Origin: Bdellovibrionales bacterium | Lineage (GTDB): Bacteria; Bdellovibrionota; UBA1018 | Assembly (NCBI GenBank): GCA_016786465.1 | Contig: JAEUWC010000017.1 | Location: 1-64,000 of the forward strand | Length of the DNA: 64,000 nt | Direction: 5' to 3' | Shown: in pieces, positions 7,983-15,704 of the stretch | Numbering within the stretch: the first letter of the stretch is position 1 | How the letters are laid out: each line of letters begins with the position of its first letter | Made by a program: the position numbers and the translations under genes | The notes under the pieces: model-generated | Told to the model about the DNA's origin: nothing | Database searches by the model: none | What the model saw: the letters and a program-made list of their open reading frames with translations, nothing else

Positions 7983-8630
7983 GAGACACTCCTTGATCGC
8001 CTAGGGTGAAATCCTTTTTCACCTTTACGATCCTGCTTTCGCCGGGTGGTGGATTTGGTCCCCATCCTGGGGTTTCGTCCTTAAATTCCGTAGAAAATCC
8101 ATTTTCTAGGGGAAAGAAGTTCCGGCAACGGACTTCAGTCCATCCAAAGTTTTAAAGCTAAAAATTTTTCGGGATTTTTTTGTGAGGGTTAATCGCCTGT
8201 TTTCGGGGATCAACCCTTCAGATAGGCGTAGGCGTAACGGTAGGATAGGATGTTAAAAATAAGCTGAAGTTGCAGAATCCATCTTGAAGAGCTGGTGGTA
8301 TTCATAACTAGGCTTCCCCTTCCCCTGAGATTGGTCACCGTGAGTTGCTCACAGCTTCCGTTCTCTAGTTAATGCGATTCGTGTGCCAAACCTAGGTTAA
8401 GATTGCCGACCAGGGAAATCGCCCTAAAACCGGCTTATAAACCATTAGGAAGCTTTACCCGGCGCAGTCGTCATATTTGCGACTGTAAGGACCCCTGTAA
8501 AAATGGGCACTGGTGGCACCTAGTCACCAAATATTGTCGTTTTGCGGCCTTTCCGGGCAGAAATGCGTTTCGACCTTATGCAGTATTGACTGAGTCGCGC
8601 GAGACCGGGGTGGGTCAAAAATACTGCAGA
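7983..8630. other. Long non-coding stretch upstream of the DksA-like gene
   Basis: No ORF here looks real. Several inverted repeats are visible: GGTGAAA/TTTCACC at 8005-8023; CCCC/GGGG around 8060-8072; a long minus-strand stem AGGGTTGATC/GATTAACCCT spanning about 8187-8218; CAGTCG/CGACTG at about 8465-8485; and TGCAGTATT/AATACTGCA at about 8579-8628. This could be a long 5' leader for the DksA-like gene, a small RNA, or unrelated hairpins. I cannot assign a known RNA family. Confidence 0.4.
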
Positions 8631-9437
8631 TTATGAACAACGTCCGCCCGGCAGAGTCTTTTCAACGGCGAGCCGATCGACGGTTTTGTAAATCTTTTTC
8701 CCTTCGGAATCTTTTTTTCCAGTTGGGATTTTGACCTTCTTCTTTACGAAAAGAAGGACTTCGCAGTCGCTTGCGCCGCCGGTAATCAGTGACGTTTCCC
8801 GAAACATCAGAACTTCTTCATCCCCGTTTCCGGTAAAGTCAGCGCGTGCGATTTCCTTGAAAGTCGCATGCTGACCTTCATGGGCGTATTGCCCTTGGGG
8901 TTTCGATTCAATTCGGAATCCTCCCTTTAGGGGAACGATCACGATCCGGTCGCCTTCCTTGATTAAAGGCAGCGCTTCTTTGGGGAACCCCTTCTTGACG
9001 GCTAGGTCAGAAAGGTCGTCCTTGAAACGGTTTTTGCGAAAGGGTTGAGCGTTTTTCAGCATTCCTAAAATCTGGCATTGCAGATTCAGATCCGTGATTA
9101 AAACCGCAGACCCCGGATTCAAGGCTTCTTCAACGGGGATTGGCTTTTTAACGATAGCAGCGCAATTTTCAGGAAGCGTTCTAGGGTACTTCGGAACCAA
9201 GCGAATCAGCTTCAGTCCCAAGCGACGTTTCAGCGCCTTTTCGATCAAGGGTCTTTCGACTGCGCCTTCCAGCCGATTCCCTTCGACGCTAATGGGCATC
9301 CGAACAAAGACGGAATTTTCATCCGTTTTGCGGTCTTCTTCCGACGCTTCAGCGGAACCGTGGGCAATTAGTCCTAAAAGTAAAACCCCGAGGACAAGCC
9401 AGGCTCGCCTCGGGGTTTTGATCGCGTTGCGAACCAT
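8631..9437 (-). CDS. Exported protein of unknown function with an FG-GAP-like segment
   Basis: Family not recognised. The 268-residue product has a basic start and a strong hydrophobic signal sequence ending HGSAEA. The mature part has three isolated cysteines plus one at the C-terminus (CS-end). An ARADFTGNGDEEVLMF segment near residue 200 resembles the Asp-rich calcium loops of FG-GAP/VCBS repeats. The gene starts 6 bases after the DksA-like gene ending at 9444, so co-transcription is expected. Oddly, a perfect 12-bp hairpin at 9382-9419 lies inside the signal-peptide codons. No paralogue is seen in the window. Confidence 0.82.
   Translation of the reverse strand: MVRNAIKTPRRAWLVLGVLLLGLIAHGSAEASEEDRKTDENSVFVRMPISVEGNRLEGAVERPLIEKALKRRLGLKLIRLVPKYPRTLPENCAAIVKKPIPVEEALNPGSAVLITDLNLQCQILGMLKNAQPFRKNRFKDDLSDLAVKKGFPKEALPLIKEGDRIVIVPLKGGFRIESKPQGQYAHEGQHATFKEIARADFTGNGDEEVLMFRETSLITGGASDCEVLLFVKKKVKIPTGKKDSEGKKIYKTVDRLAVEKTLPGGRCS
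9382..9419 (-). terminator. Terminator-like hairpin inside a signal-peptide coding sequence
   Basis: Perfect 12-bp stem AAAACCCCGAGG / CCTCGGGGTTTT with a 14-nt loop. It begins 18 bases inside the gene starting at 9437. U-rich bases occur in the 3' arm on both strands. It follows the DksA-like gene ending at 9444 and could end or attenuate transcription between the two genes, or regulate translation. Confidence 0.6.
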
Positions 9438-9443
9438 TCTTGA

Positions 9444-9854
9444 CTAAGCGTAACGCCTAGAAAAGGTTTCGCCTAGACTCTTGTGAAGACGGCCGGTCGC
9501 CATCATTCCTTCGCGACGTTCTTCCTCTTCTTTGCAGCTGACGCAAAGAGTAGCGGTAGGACGCGCCTCAAGGCGGCGAAGCTCAATGTCTTCGTCGCAC
9601 TCGGTGCAGGTCCCGAACGTTCCATCTTCAATCCTTCGAAGCGCCTCGTCCAGTTTCTTCACATAAAGGACTTCACGGTTACAAAGCCGCATCCGCATTG
9701 CCTGTTCGGCGTCGGATGATGCCTGATCCACTTCGTCCATTCGGTCATCGGTGCTCACACTGAAGTCTTCGCGAAGAACCTTGTCTGCATACAGAACGCT
9801 TTCGCGTTGCTGCAGAAAAAGTCGCTTGAACTTCAATACAGTCGCTTTTCTCAT
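9444..9854 (-). CDS. DksA/TraR-family C4 zinc-finger protein (paralogue 2)
   Basis: The 136-residue product is clearly related to that at 7566-7982. Both have AMRMRL/EMRMRL, DEALRRI/DEALKRI, DGTFG and CDEDIE blocks, and a C4 finger (here Cys83, Cys86, Cys104, Cys107). It probably modulates RNA polymerase in the DksA/TraR manner. Its start codon overlaps the mglA stop by four bases (ATGA), so it is the next gene of the dnaX-recR-mglA row and may be translationally coupled to mglA. The likely real start is the ATG at 9854. Confidence 0.88.
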   Translation of the reverse strand: MRKATVLKFKRLFLQQRESVLYADKVLREDFSVSTDDRMDEVDQASSDAEQAMRMRLCNREVLYVKKLDEALRRIEDGTFGTCTECDEDIELRRLEARPTATLCVSCKEEEERREGMMATGRLHKSLGETFSRRYA

Positions 9855-10444
9855 GGTTTTTCCCCCCCTTTGAGTTCGCGAATCACCCTCAGGCTGATTT
9901 CCTGAAGGGTTTCCATCACCCCTTTTCCCCGATTGGCGGACGCTTCGAAAAACGGCCGACGAGTCGGGTTAAAGGTTTTCTGGAGTTCTTCAAGCGTGAC
10001 TGCGCTAGGCACATCGCGCTTGTTGTACTGAAAAACCACCGGAAGGCGGTCAAAGTCGTAACCTTGGCCTTCCAGAGCTTTCTTCAGATCATCGAATGCT
10101 TCAATATTGGCTTCCATTCGTTCTGCGGCAGAATCCGCGACGAAAACGATTCCATCGACGCCTTTCAAAACGAACTGGCGGGAAACATCGTAAAAGATTT
10201 GGCCGGGCAAAGTGTAAAGGTGGAACCGTGTTCGGTAGCCTTCCAGTTCTCCGATCGAAAGCGGAAGTAAGTCATAGAAAAGTGTGCGTTCATTGTCCGA
10301 ACTAAGCTGCATCAGGCGACCCTTGGACTGGGTTTGCGTCTGATCATAGATGTACTGAATGTTTGTGGTCTTGCCGCTTAAGCCAGGGCCCACATAGACC
10401 ACTTTGCAAATGACTTCTTTTGCGGCGTGGTTGATCAGGCTCAT
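9851..10444 (-). CDS. mglA: MglA-type Ras-like GTPase (cell polarity/motility)
   Basis: The 197-residue product is a small cytoplasmic GTPase of the MglA family, which sets the leading pole in Myxococcus and works with RomR-type proteins in Bdellovibrio. Visible motifs: P-loop GPGLSGKTT (residues 19-27), switch region TLPGQ (78-82) and specificity motif NKRD (141-144). Length equals M. xanthus MglA (195). No MglB gene is visible in the window, so the GTPase-activating partner must be elsewhere or absent. The gene overlaps recR and the DksA-like gene by 4 bases on either side. Confidence 0.95.
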   Translation of the reverse strand: MSLINHAAKEVICKVVYVGPGLSGKTTNIQYIYDQTQTQSKGRLMQLSSDNERTLFYDLLPLSIGELEGYRTRFHLYTLPGQIFYDVSRQFVLKGVDGIVFVADSAAERMEANIEAFDDLKKALEGQGYDFDRLPVVFQYNKRDVPSAVTLEELQKTFNPTRRPFFEASANRGKGVMETLQEISLRVIRELKGGEKP

Positions 10445-11046
10445 GCGGTCGTGACCTCGATCCGGTTCATCATGGCTTTGCCCAGGGTCTGGCGATCTGT
10501 GTATTCCAGCTGACCGCCCACGGGCAGCCCGTGCGCCAATTGGGTCACGCGAATTCCGGTCGGTTTCAAAAGACGGCTTAGGTACAAAGCAGTCGCTTCC
10601 CCTTCGACGCTTGGGTTGGTGGCGATGATCACTTCACGAATCCCGGTCAGTTTGGTGGATAGGCGCTGGAAAAGTTCGCGAATCTTCAGTTCTTCGGGAC
10701 CAACGCCGTCTAGCGGAGAAAGTGCGCCGTGAAGGACGTGATACAGGCCCCTATGAACACCGGCTTGTTCGATCGAAAGGACATCCGAAGGACGTTCGAC
10801 CACGCAAACCAGGGATTGGTCTCGGCTGGTGTCTGAACAAATCGAACACGGATGAACCGCCGTGAAGGTGAAACATTCTTCACAAAGACCGATTCTCGAT
10901 TTTGCGCCTTGAATGGCTTCCGCAAGCGACCGTGCGTAATCGGGGTCCTGTTTCAAAATGAAGTAGGCAAGACGGGTTGCGGTTTTTTCACCGATTCCCG
11001 GAAGTTTCGACAATTCAAAGATCAGCCTTGAAACGGGATCGTTCAT
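10441..11046 (-). CDS. recR: Recombination mediator RecR
   Basis: The 201-residue product is RecR, which with RecO/RecF loads RecA onto gapped DNA. Visible: helix-hairpin-helix LPGIGEKTATRLA (residues 15-27), C4 zinc finger (Cys55, Cys58, Cys67, Cys70), and a Toprim domain with ATNPSVEGEATALYL. Length is standard (about 200). It overlaps dnaX by four bases upstream, the usual dnaX-recR order, although the YbaB gene often found between them is absent. Confidence 0.97.
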   Translation of the reverse strand: MNDPVSRLIFELSKLPGIGEKTATRLAYFILKQDPDYARSLAEAIQGAKSRIGLCEECFTFTAVHPCSICSDTSRDQSLVCVVERPSDVLSIEQAGVHRGLYHVLHGALSPLDGVGPEELKIRELFQRLSTKLTGIREVIIATNPSVEGEATALYLSRLLKPTGIRVTQLAHGLPVGGQLEYTDRQTLGKAMMNRIEVTTA

Positions 11047-12782
11047 GTATCGTCCTCGCGAACTAATTCAATCGGACCCAGGTCGCCGCCGAACAGCGCC
11101 TTGGCTTCAGTAATGATGGGGTGATTTTTTGCGGCGTTTTTTGCAGCCACTTCGCGGTCTTCGCGGTCCTTTTCGCGGCGGCTTGCGACCGTTTCGCCGA
11201 CATTCTTCAGTTCAAGCTTCACGCGGATGACGCGTTCAAAATATGTTTTTCCAAAGGCCAGCATCTGTTCCGAATACGAACGCGCCGCCAGTTGTTCTTT
11301 GAAGTAGCTATCTTCGGGCCGGAAACAAAGGGTCAGCACGCCATCGCTGGTGGGATCTGAAGGCAAGGTTTCAGGTACGCCATGCTCCAGGATGTTGGCT
11401 AGAAGCGGGCGGGTTTCCTTAATCATCTGAACAAAGCCATCCCAAGTCTTGGTTGCAGACACGGGTGCGGAAGCTTTCGCGACGGGCGCTGGCGCGATCG
11501 GGGCAGGTGCCCCATTGGGTGCAGCCACGGGGCTTGCCGCAGGTGCTGCCTGGTAGGTCGCTACAGGTGCTGACGGTGCAAGTGGCGTCGAAACGGACTT
11601 TTGCGCAGATCCCGATCCAGAAGTCGATCCTTGTCCAACAGCCTGAAGCGCAGGCGCAGCTGCGCACTTGATCAAAAGCACGTCCAAGACCAGTTTCGGT
11701 TGTGGAGAACGGGCAATCCAATCCATTCCGTGATGAAGGACTTGGAAAAAAATTTCAATTTCTGAAAGGGATCGAAGCGGAAGGATCTGCTTCAGTTCGG
11801 CCCATTCTTCGGGGCTTAGGTCATCTGAAAGACTTGCGCTTGATTCACCTGAAACCTTCAAAACCAAAGCCGCATGAAGGAATTCGATCAGGCCTCGGGT
11901 CAACGAACGAAGGTCATGTCCTTTTTGATACGCGTCCTTGACCAATTGAACAGCGACGTCGGCCTTTCTTTCAAAAACCGCACGGATGATCGCCAAGACC
12001 GTTTGGCTTCCGATCAGGCCCAAACTTTCGCGGACGGCTTCGGCCGTGATTTTTACGGTTCCCTGAGCAGCCGTCTGGCCGGAAGAAAAAGCGATGACTT
12101 GATCTAAAAGGCTCATGGCGTCTCGCATGCTGCCTTCGGCGGCGCGCCCCAAAAGACCCAGGGCTGCAGGCTGCGCTTCCATTTTTTCTGCTGCAGTGAC
12201 TTCCGCCAGGCGCGCTTGAATTTGACCCGGCGAATGTCTTCGCAAATCAAAGCGCTGACAGCGGGAAAGAATGGTTCCTGGAATCTTGTGTGGTTCCGTG
12301 GTCGCGAAGATAAAGATCACGTGCGCCGGTGGTTCTTCAATCGTCTTCAACAAGGCGTTGAAGGCAGCTGTGGTCAGCATGTGGACTTCGTCAATGATGT
12401 AGATTTTTTTAGAACCGGTAGCCGGAAGGAATTTTGCGTTTTCGCGAATTTCGCGGACGGCATCGACGCCGTTATTCGATGCGCCGTCGATTTCAATCAC
12501 ATCGACGCTGTTGCCGCCGGCGATTTCTTTGCAGCTGGAACATTCGTCGCAGGACTTCAGCCAGTCGCCCACGCGAACGGCTTTCTGGCAGCGAACGGCT
12601 TTCGCCAAAATTCTTGCGATGGTGGTTTTGCCGATGCCGCGCGAGCCGGTCAAAAGATAAGCTTGGTGGACGCGATCGCTGGTGATCGCATTCATCAAAG
12701 TTCGAACGACCGGCCCTTGTCCGACGATGTCGGAAAACTGCGCTGGTCGCCATTTTCGCGCAAGCGCTACATATGGCGGCAA
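11043..12782 (-). CDS. dnaX: DNA polymerase III subunit gamma/tau
   Basis: Clamp-loader ATPase of the replicative polymerase. I choose the TTG at 12782. It yields MPPYVALARKWRP, matching the usual MSYQVLARKYRP start, and a GGGGGAGGG ribosome site lies about 6 bases upstream. Longer readings back to 12935 would run into the divergent acetyltransferase gene. Walker A GSRGIGKTT (about residue 46), a cysteine cluster CDECSSC, Walker B IIDEVHML and the sensor region TEPHKIP are visible. A Pro/Ala-rich linker (about 400-460) precedes the C-terminal tau domain. No slippery site is placed where E. coli makes gamma. Confidence 0.95.
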   Translation of the reverse strand: MPPYVALARKWRPAQFSDIVGQGPVVRTLMNAITSDRVHQAYLLTGSRGIGKTTIARILAKAVRCQKAVRVGDWLKSCDECSSCKEIAGGNSVDVIEIDGASNNGVDAVREIRENAKFLPATGSKKIYIIDEVHMLTTAAFNALLKTIEEPPAHVIFIFATTEPHKIPGTILSRCQRFDLRRHSPGQIQARLAEVTAAEKMEAQPAALGLLGRAAEGSMRDAMSLLDQVIAFSSGQTAAQGTVKITAEAVRESLGLIGSQTVLAIIRAVFERKADVAVQLVKDAYQKGHDLRSLTRGLIEFLHAALVLKVSGESSASLSDDLSPEEWAELKQILPLRSLSEIEIFFQVLHHGMDWIARSPQPKLVLDVLLIKCAAAPALQAVGQGSTSGSGSAQKSVSTPLAPSAPVATYQAAPAASPVAAPNGAPAPIAPAPVAKASAPVSATKTWDGFVQMIKETRPLLANILEHGVPETLPSDPTSDGVLTLCFRPEDSYFKEQLAARSYSEQMLAFGKTYFERVIRVKLELKNVGETVASRREKDREDREVAAKNAAKNHPIITEAKALFGGDLGPIELVREDDT

Positions 12783-12942
12783 AACAAACCCTCCCCCTGA
12801 AAACTGCGCGCACCGTAACCAAGCTTGATGAACTAAACAAGCGAAAAGACTGGGGAATTGCGCACCTGCGCTAGCGCCAAGCAGCATATTTTTGATAGCT
12901 GAAGGCAGCGACTGGGCGCGGGATTTGGGGTACACAGACGAT

Positions 12943-13461
12943 ATGGAAATTCGGTTGCTGAATGAAGGCGACGAGAAAGTTTTCTTTCAAGGGATGAAGG
13001 CTTGGGAAGGCGACGACCTGACTTGGTACACATTCGCGTGGAAGCCTGGGATGTCTTTCCAGCAAATGCTGAAAATTCTGGATGATGAAAAAGCGGGCCG
13101 AAATCTTCAGCCGGGGCGCGTGGCGCATACGATGTTCTACGGGTTTGTGGACGACGAAATCATCGGGCGACTGAGCATTCGTCACGAATTGAACGACTAC
13201 CTTTTTCATCGCGGGGGCAACGTGGGTTATTCAGTCGCACCGAAGTTTCGCGGAAAAGGTTACGCAACCCAGATGATGAAGCACGCCTTGGAATACTGTC
13301 GTGACGAATTGAAGCTTCAAAAGATTTTGGTCACTTGCAACGACACGAATATCGCGTCTTGGAAAGTGATTGAAAAAGCCGGCGGCGTTTTGGAAAAGAA
13401 ATTTGTCGACGACACAGACGGCGCGCTAGTGCGGCGCTATTGGTTTCAGCTGACGGTCTGA
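12943..13461 (+). CDS. GNAT-family N-acetyltransferase
   Basis: About 172 residues from the ATG at 12943 (MEIRLLNEGDEK). The fold is visible from GNVGYSVAPKFRGKGYATQMM, which contains the acetyl-CoA-binding motif A (R-G-K-G-Y-A), followed by the ILVTCNDTNIASWKVIEKAGG strand-helix of the GNAT C-terminus. Substrate unknown. It is similar in layout to predicted acetyltransferases of the RimJ/RimL type. Divergent from dnaX, so the short spacer holds both promoters. Confidence 0.88.
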   Translation: MEIRLLNEGDEKVFFQGMKAWEGDDLTWYTFAWKPGMSFQQMLKILDDEKAGRNLQPGRVAHTMFYGFVDDEIIGRLSIRHELNDYLFHRGGNVGYSVAPKFRGKGYATQMMKHALEYCRDELKLQKILVTCNDTNIASWKVIEKAGGVLEKKFVDDTDGALVRRYWFQLTV

Positions 13462-13666
13462 ATAAAACGATCAGGGCGCTCGACAGGTGTCTAGATCTTA
13501 GACAGTGAATGTCACCACGCTAACATTCAAAAACACGGAAAATCAGGTACTTGCGGCGCCGATCCAGTTGGCATCTTCATTGCTTTATCTAGATGCACGA
13601 ACGCTGGATTCGAAAAATTTAGAAGCTTGTTCCTGACCCCTTCCCCCTAACCCCCAGGAACACCCC

Positions 13667-13704
13667 AAGGCCAGGTGCCCCCCTCACCTGGCCTTCTTTT
13701 TTTT
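13667..13704 (+). terminator. Rho-independent terminator
   Basis: Perfect 11-bp stem AAGGCCAGGTG / CACCTGGCCTT with a 7-nt loop, then C and eight Ts. It ends transcripts from the acetyltransferase side and overlaps the stop codon of the convergent gene at 13703. An additional 7-bp inverted repeat (GTTCCTG/CAGGAAC) lies just upstream, at 13628-13662. Confidence 0.88.
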
Positions 13705-14989
13705 AAAGAACGACCATCGACGACATTTGGCGCAAAGTCTCGAGGGCTTTCTTCAGATTGTCCATGATGGCATTGCGGCGATCGCCACGTGCCTTGGCTT
13801 CTTCTTGGGCTTTGTCTTCCTGTTCTTGAAGACGATCGATTTCAGCCTGAAGTTCGGCAGCCGATTTTTTCGTTTCAGCAGAAATCTGCTTTTGTCGAAG
13901 AATATCGCGAATCAGGGTCGAAGCTTCGTTGGCTAGGCCTTGAAGGTTTTGTAAATCCGTCTGGCGTTGTGCTTGGGCTTGAACCAGCAAGCATTCCAAA
14001 ACTGAAGTGATCCCCGTCTTCTGCGTCGCTGTGCGCGGCTTGCAACCCAGAGAAATGATTTTCTTGTCGTCCATCAAAGATCCAACGATTGAAAGTGCGA
14101 TCTTTTTTCGGATGGCTTCATTCGAAGTCGTCGCGGGTGTTGTCGAAGCCGAAGGCAACCCAGAAGCGGCAACAGATCCAGTCGTGCTGATCACGGACGA
14201 AATCAATCCCGTAACCATGCTATTGTAAGCCGCATCCATCGCTATCGAAGCTTTGTCTCGGGCGTCTTGCATGGCCTGGTCAATCTTCTGGTTCTCGAGT
14301 TGAATCTTAGCGGCCTTCGCGGCCAGATCGTTTGCTCGTTGGTTGATCTTGCGATCAGCACGTGCATCGCGTGCGGCCGTCGCTAGGTAGTCCTTCAGCG
14401 CCGTCAGTAAATGATCCATGCTGTTTCTATCCAGCGCGGCTGCCGTCACTTCCGTTTGTTGGGCGTCTTCAAAAAGGACGCTCCAAAAAGATTGCGATGC
14501 CAATCCAATGTCCGTCGAGCAGCGGTTTAAATCCTGCTTGGATCCGATTCGCGAATGGATGCAGGTCAGCGTGTCGATTTCAATCGCGCTTTGAAAAAGA
14601 TTCGCGCGTTCGGTCACAGTCAGGCCAGATTTTCCCGGATTGAACGCCAGGTGATATAGGGCCGAGGCAGCCGTATTGGATTGGACTTTGTCGTAAGTGC
14701 TTGTTTCACCTTTGTCCTTCAGAAGAACTGAAATCTTTTGAAGTGCGGCGGCGACCCCCTCGCGCTTCAAGGTCCCAAGGCTAAGCGTGACTGGGGTAGA
14801 AAAGAATTTCACTTGGGTTTGATCCGGAAGCAGGGTTCCGTGGGTTCGCGTCGCGAAGTTTCCTTTCTGAATGGCATCAATTCGAACCTTGGTTTGAACC
14901 GCCTGAGCCTTGAATACCCTTTCGGTTTGCCCGGCAAAAGTCGGGCTTGAAAACATGACCAATCCCATCAGAATCACTGCGTTTTTCAT
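13703..14989 (-). CDS. Exported coiled-coil protein of unknown function
   Basis: Family not recognised. The 428-residue product has a signal peptide (cleavage after TFAG or SPTFA). A largely helical mature region follows, with long coiled-coil-prone stretches at about 205-245 (KINQRANDLAAKAAKI) and 355-420 (AAELQAEIDRLQEQEDKAQEE). Between them a small hydrophobic Ser/Gly/Ala-rich segment (about 255-285) could sit in or near a membrane. A few cysteines (CIHS, CSTD, CKPR, CLLV) may form disulfides. Its 5' leader carries a GGGCGTC/GACGCCC hairpin at about 15016-15053. It could be a structural periplasmic protein; this is inference. Confidence 0.82.
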   Translation of the reverse strand: MKNAVILMGLVMFSSPTFAGQTERVFKAQAVQTKVRIDAIQKGNFATRTHGTLLPDQTQVKFFSTPVTLSLGTLKREGVAAALQKISVLLKDKGETSTYDKVQSNTAASALYHLAFNPGKSGLTVTERANLFQSAIEIDTLTCIHSRIGSKQDLNRCSTDIGLASQSFWSVLFEDAQQTEVTAAALDRNSMDHLLTALKDYLATAARDARADRKINQRANDLAAKAAKIQLENQKIDQAMQDARDKASIAMDAAYNSMVTGLISSVISTTGSVAASGLPSASTTPATTSNEAIRKKIALSIVGSLMDDKKIISLGCKPRTATQKTGITSVLECLLVQAQAQRQTDLQNLQGLANEASTLIRDILRQKQISAETKKSAAELQAEIDRLQEQEDKAQEEAKARGDRRNAIMDNLKKALETLRQMSSMVVL

Positions 14990-15107
14990 GCCTTGGGGCT
15001 AGCAAATAGGTACAGGGGCGTCAAATCTGTCTGGGGACGCCCTTTACCTTTTAATTCCTTATACTTGGTCCTTGGCCTGGAATTCCGTTTGAGGATCCTG
15101 AGTCCCG

Positions 15108-15704
15108 ATGTCAGACTCTTTTCAAGACATGACACGCGTCCACCTTCAAGTCCCGATCGGCACCCTGGAAATTCAGTGGAATACGCACGGCAAATTGATC
15201 GGCATCGAGCTTTTTGATTTAGGGCAAAGAGTCCTAACCAGTTGCGACTGGTTTTCTTTCAAAAATGGCCGTGGATTTCCCGAAGAGGTTTCAAAAATCA
15301 TCGAACGCGTGACGAAGTATTTTTATTCGGGCGAACCGATTGGTCGGTGGAGCTGGGATAGCCTGGATGCGGAAAAATTCACGGATTTTCAGTCACAGGT
15401 TTACCAGGCGATTTTGAAAATTCCTCACGGCGAAACGCGAACCTATGCTTGGGTCGCATTTCAAATTGGCAGCCCGCAGGCTTCCCGTGCAGTTGGCCAA
15501 GCACTTCGCCGAAATCCATTCCCGATCTTGATTCCTTGTCACCGCGTGGTGGGTGCAAATGATTTGGGCGGTTTTATGGGAGCAGAACAAGAAGGCGACC
15601 CAGAAGTCGTTCTGAAGAAATGGTTGCTGGATCACGAAGATAGTTACCTAAATCCCGTTTTTCCGTTTCTATCTGAATCGCTTGCCCTAAAATCGTTTGT
15701 GTGA
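15108..15704 (+). CDS. ogt: Methylated-DNA--protein-cysteine S-methyltransferase
   Basis: Repairs O6-alkylguanine by moving the alkyl group to its own cysteine. The active-site motif PCHRVV is complete (Cys144), the helix-turn-helix region TYAWVAFQIGSPQASRAVGQAL precedes it, and GGFMGA follows. The length (198 with a 40-residue tail after the core) suits the Ogt class without an Ada-type regulatory domain. Start ATG at 15108; ATG at 15129 is an alternative. The last four bases overlap the GTG start of the next gene, so the two are coupled. Confidence 0.95.
   Translation: MSDSFQDMTRVHLQVPIGTLEIQWNTHGKLIGIELFDLGQRVLTSCDWFSFKNGRGFPEEVSKIIERVTKYFYSGEPIGRWSWDSLDAEKFTDFQSQVYQAILKIPHGETRTYAWVAFQIGSPQASRAVGQALRRNPFPILIPCHRVVGANDLGGFMGAEQEGDPEVVLKKWLLDHEDSYLNPVFPFLSESLALKSFV

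Noticed and set aside
8403-8636. 77-codon open frame on the plus strand in the long intergenic region
   Set aside because: No ribosome site, odd composition with many Cys/Arg/His, and it runs through inverted repeats; it is most likely chance.
12404-12410. A7 run in dnaX as a possible slippery site for the gamma form
   Set aside because: It lies in the codons of KKIYIIDEV within the ATPase core; a frameshift there would destroy the protein, unlike the E. coli site after domain III.
13628-13662. GTTCCTG/CAGGAAC inverted repeat as a regulator site
   Set aside because: It lies directly before a strong terminator in a convergent spacer, where a regulator site has no obvious gene to serve.
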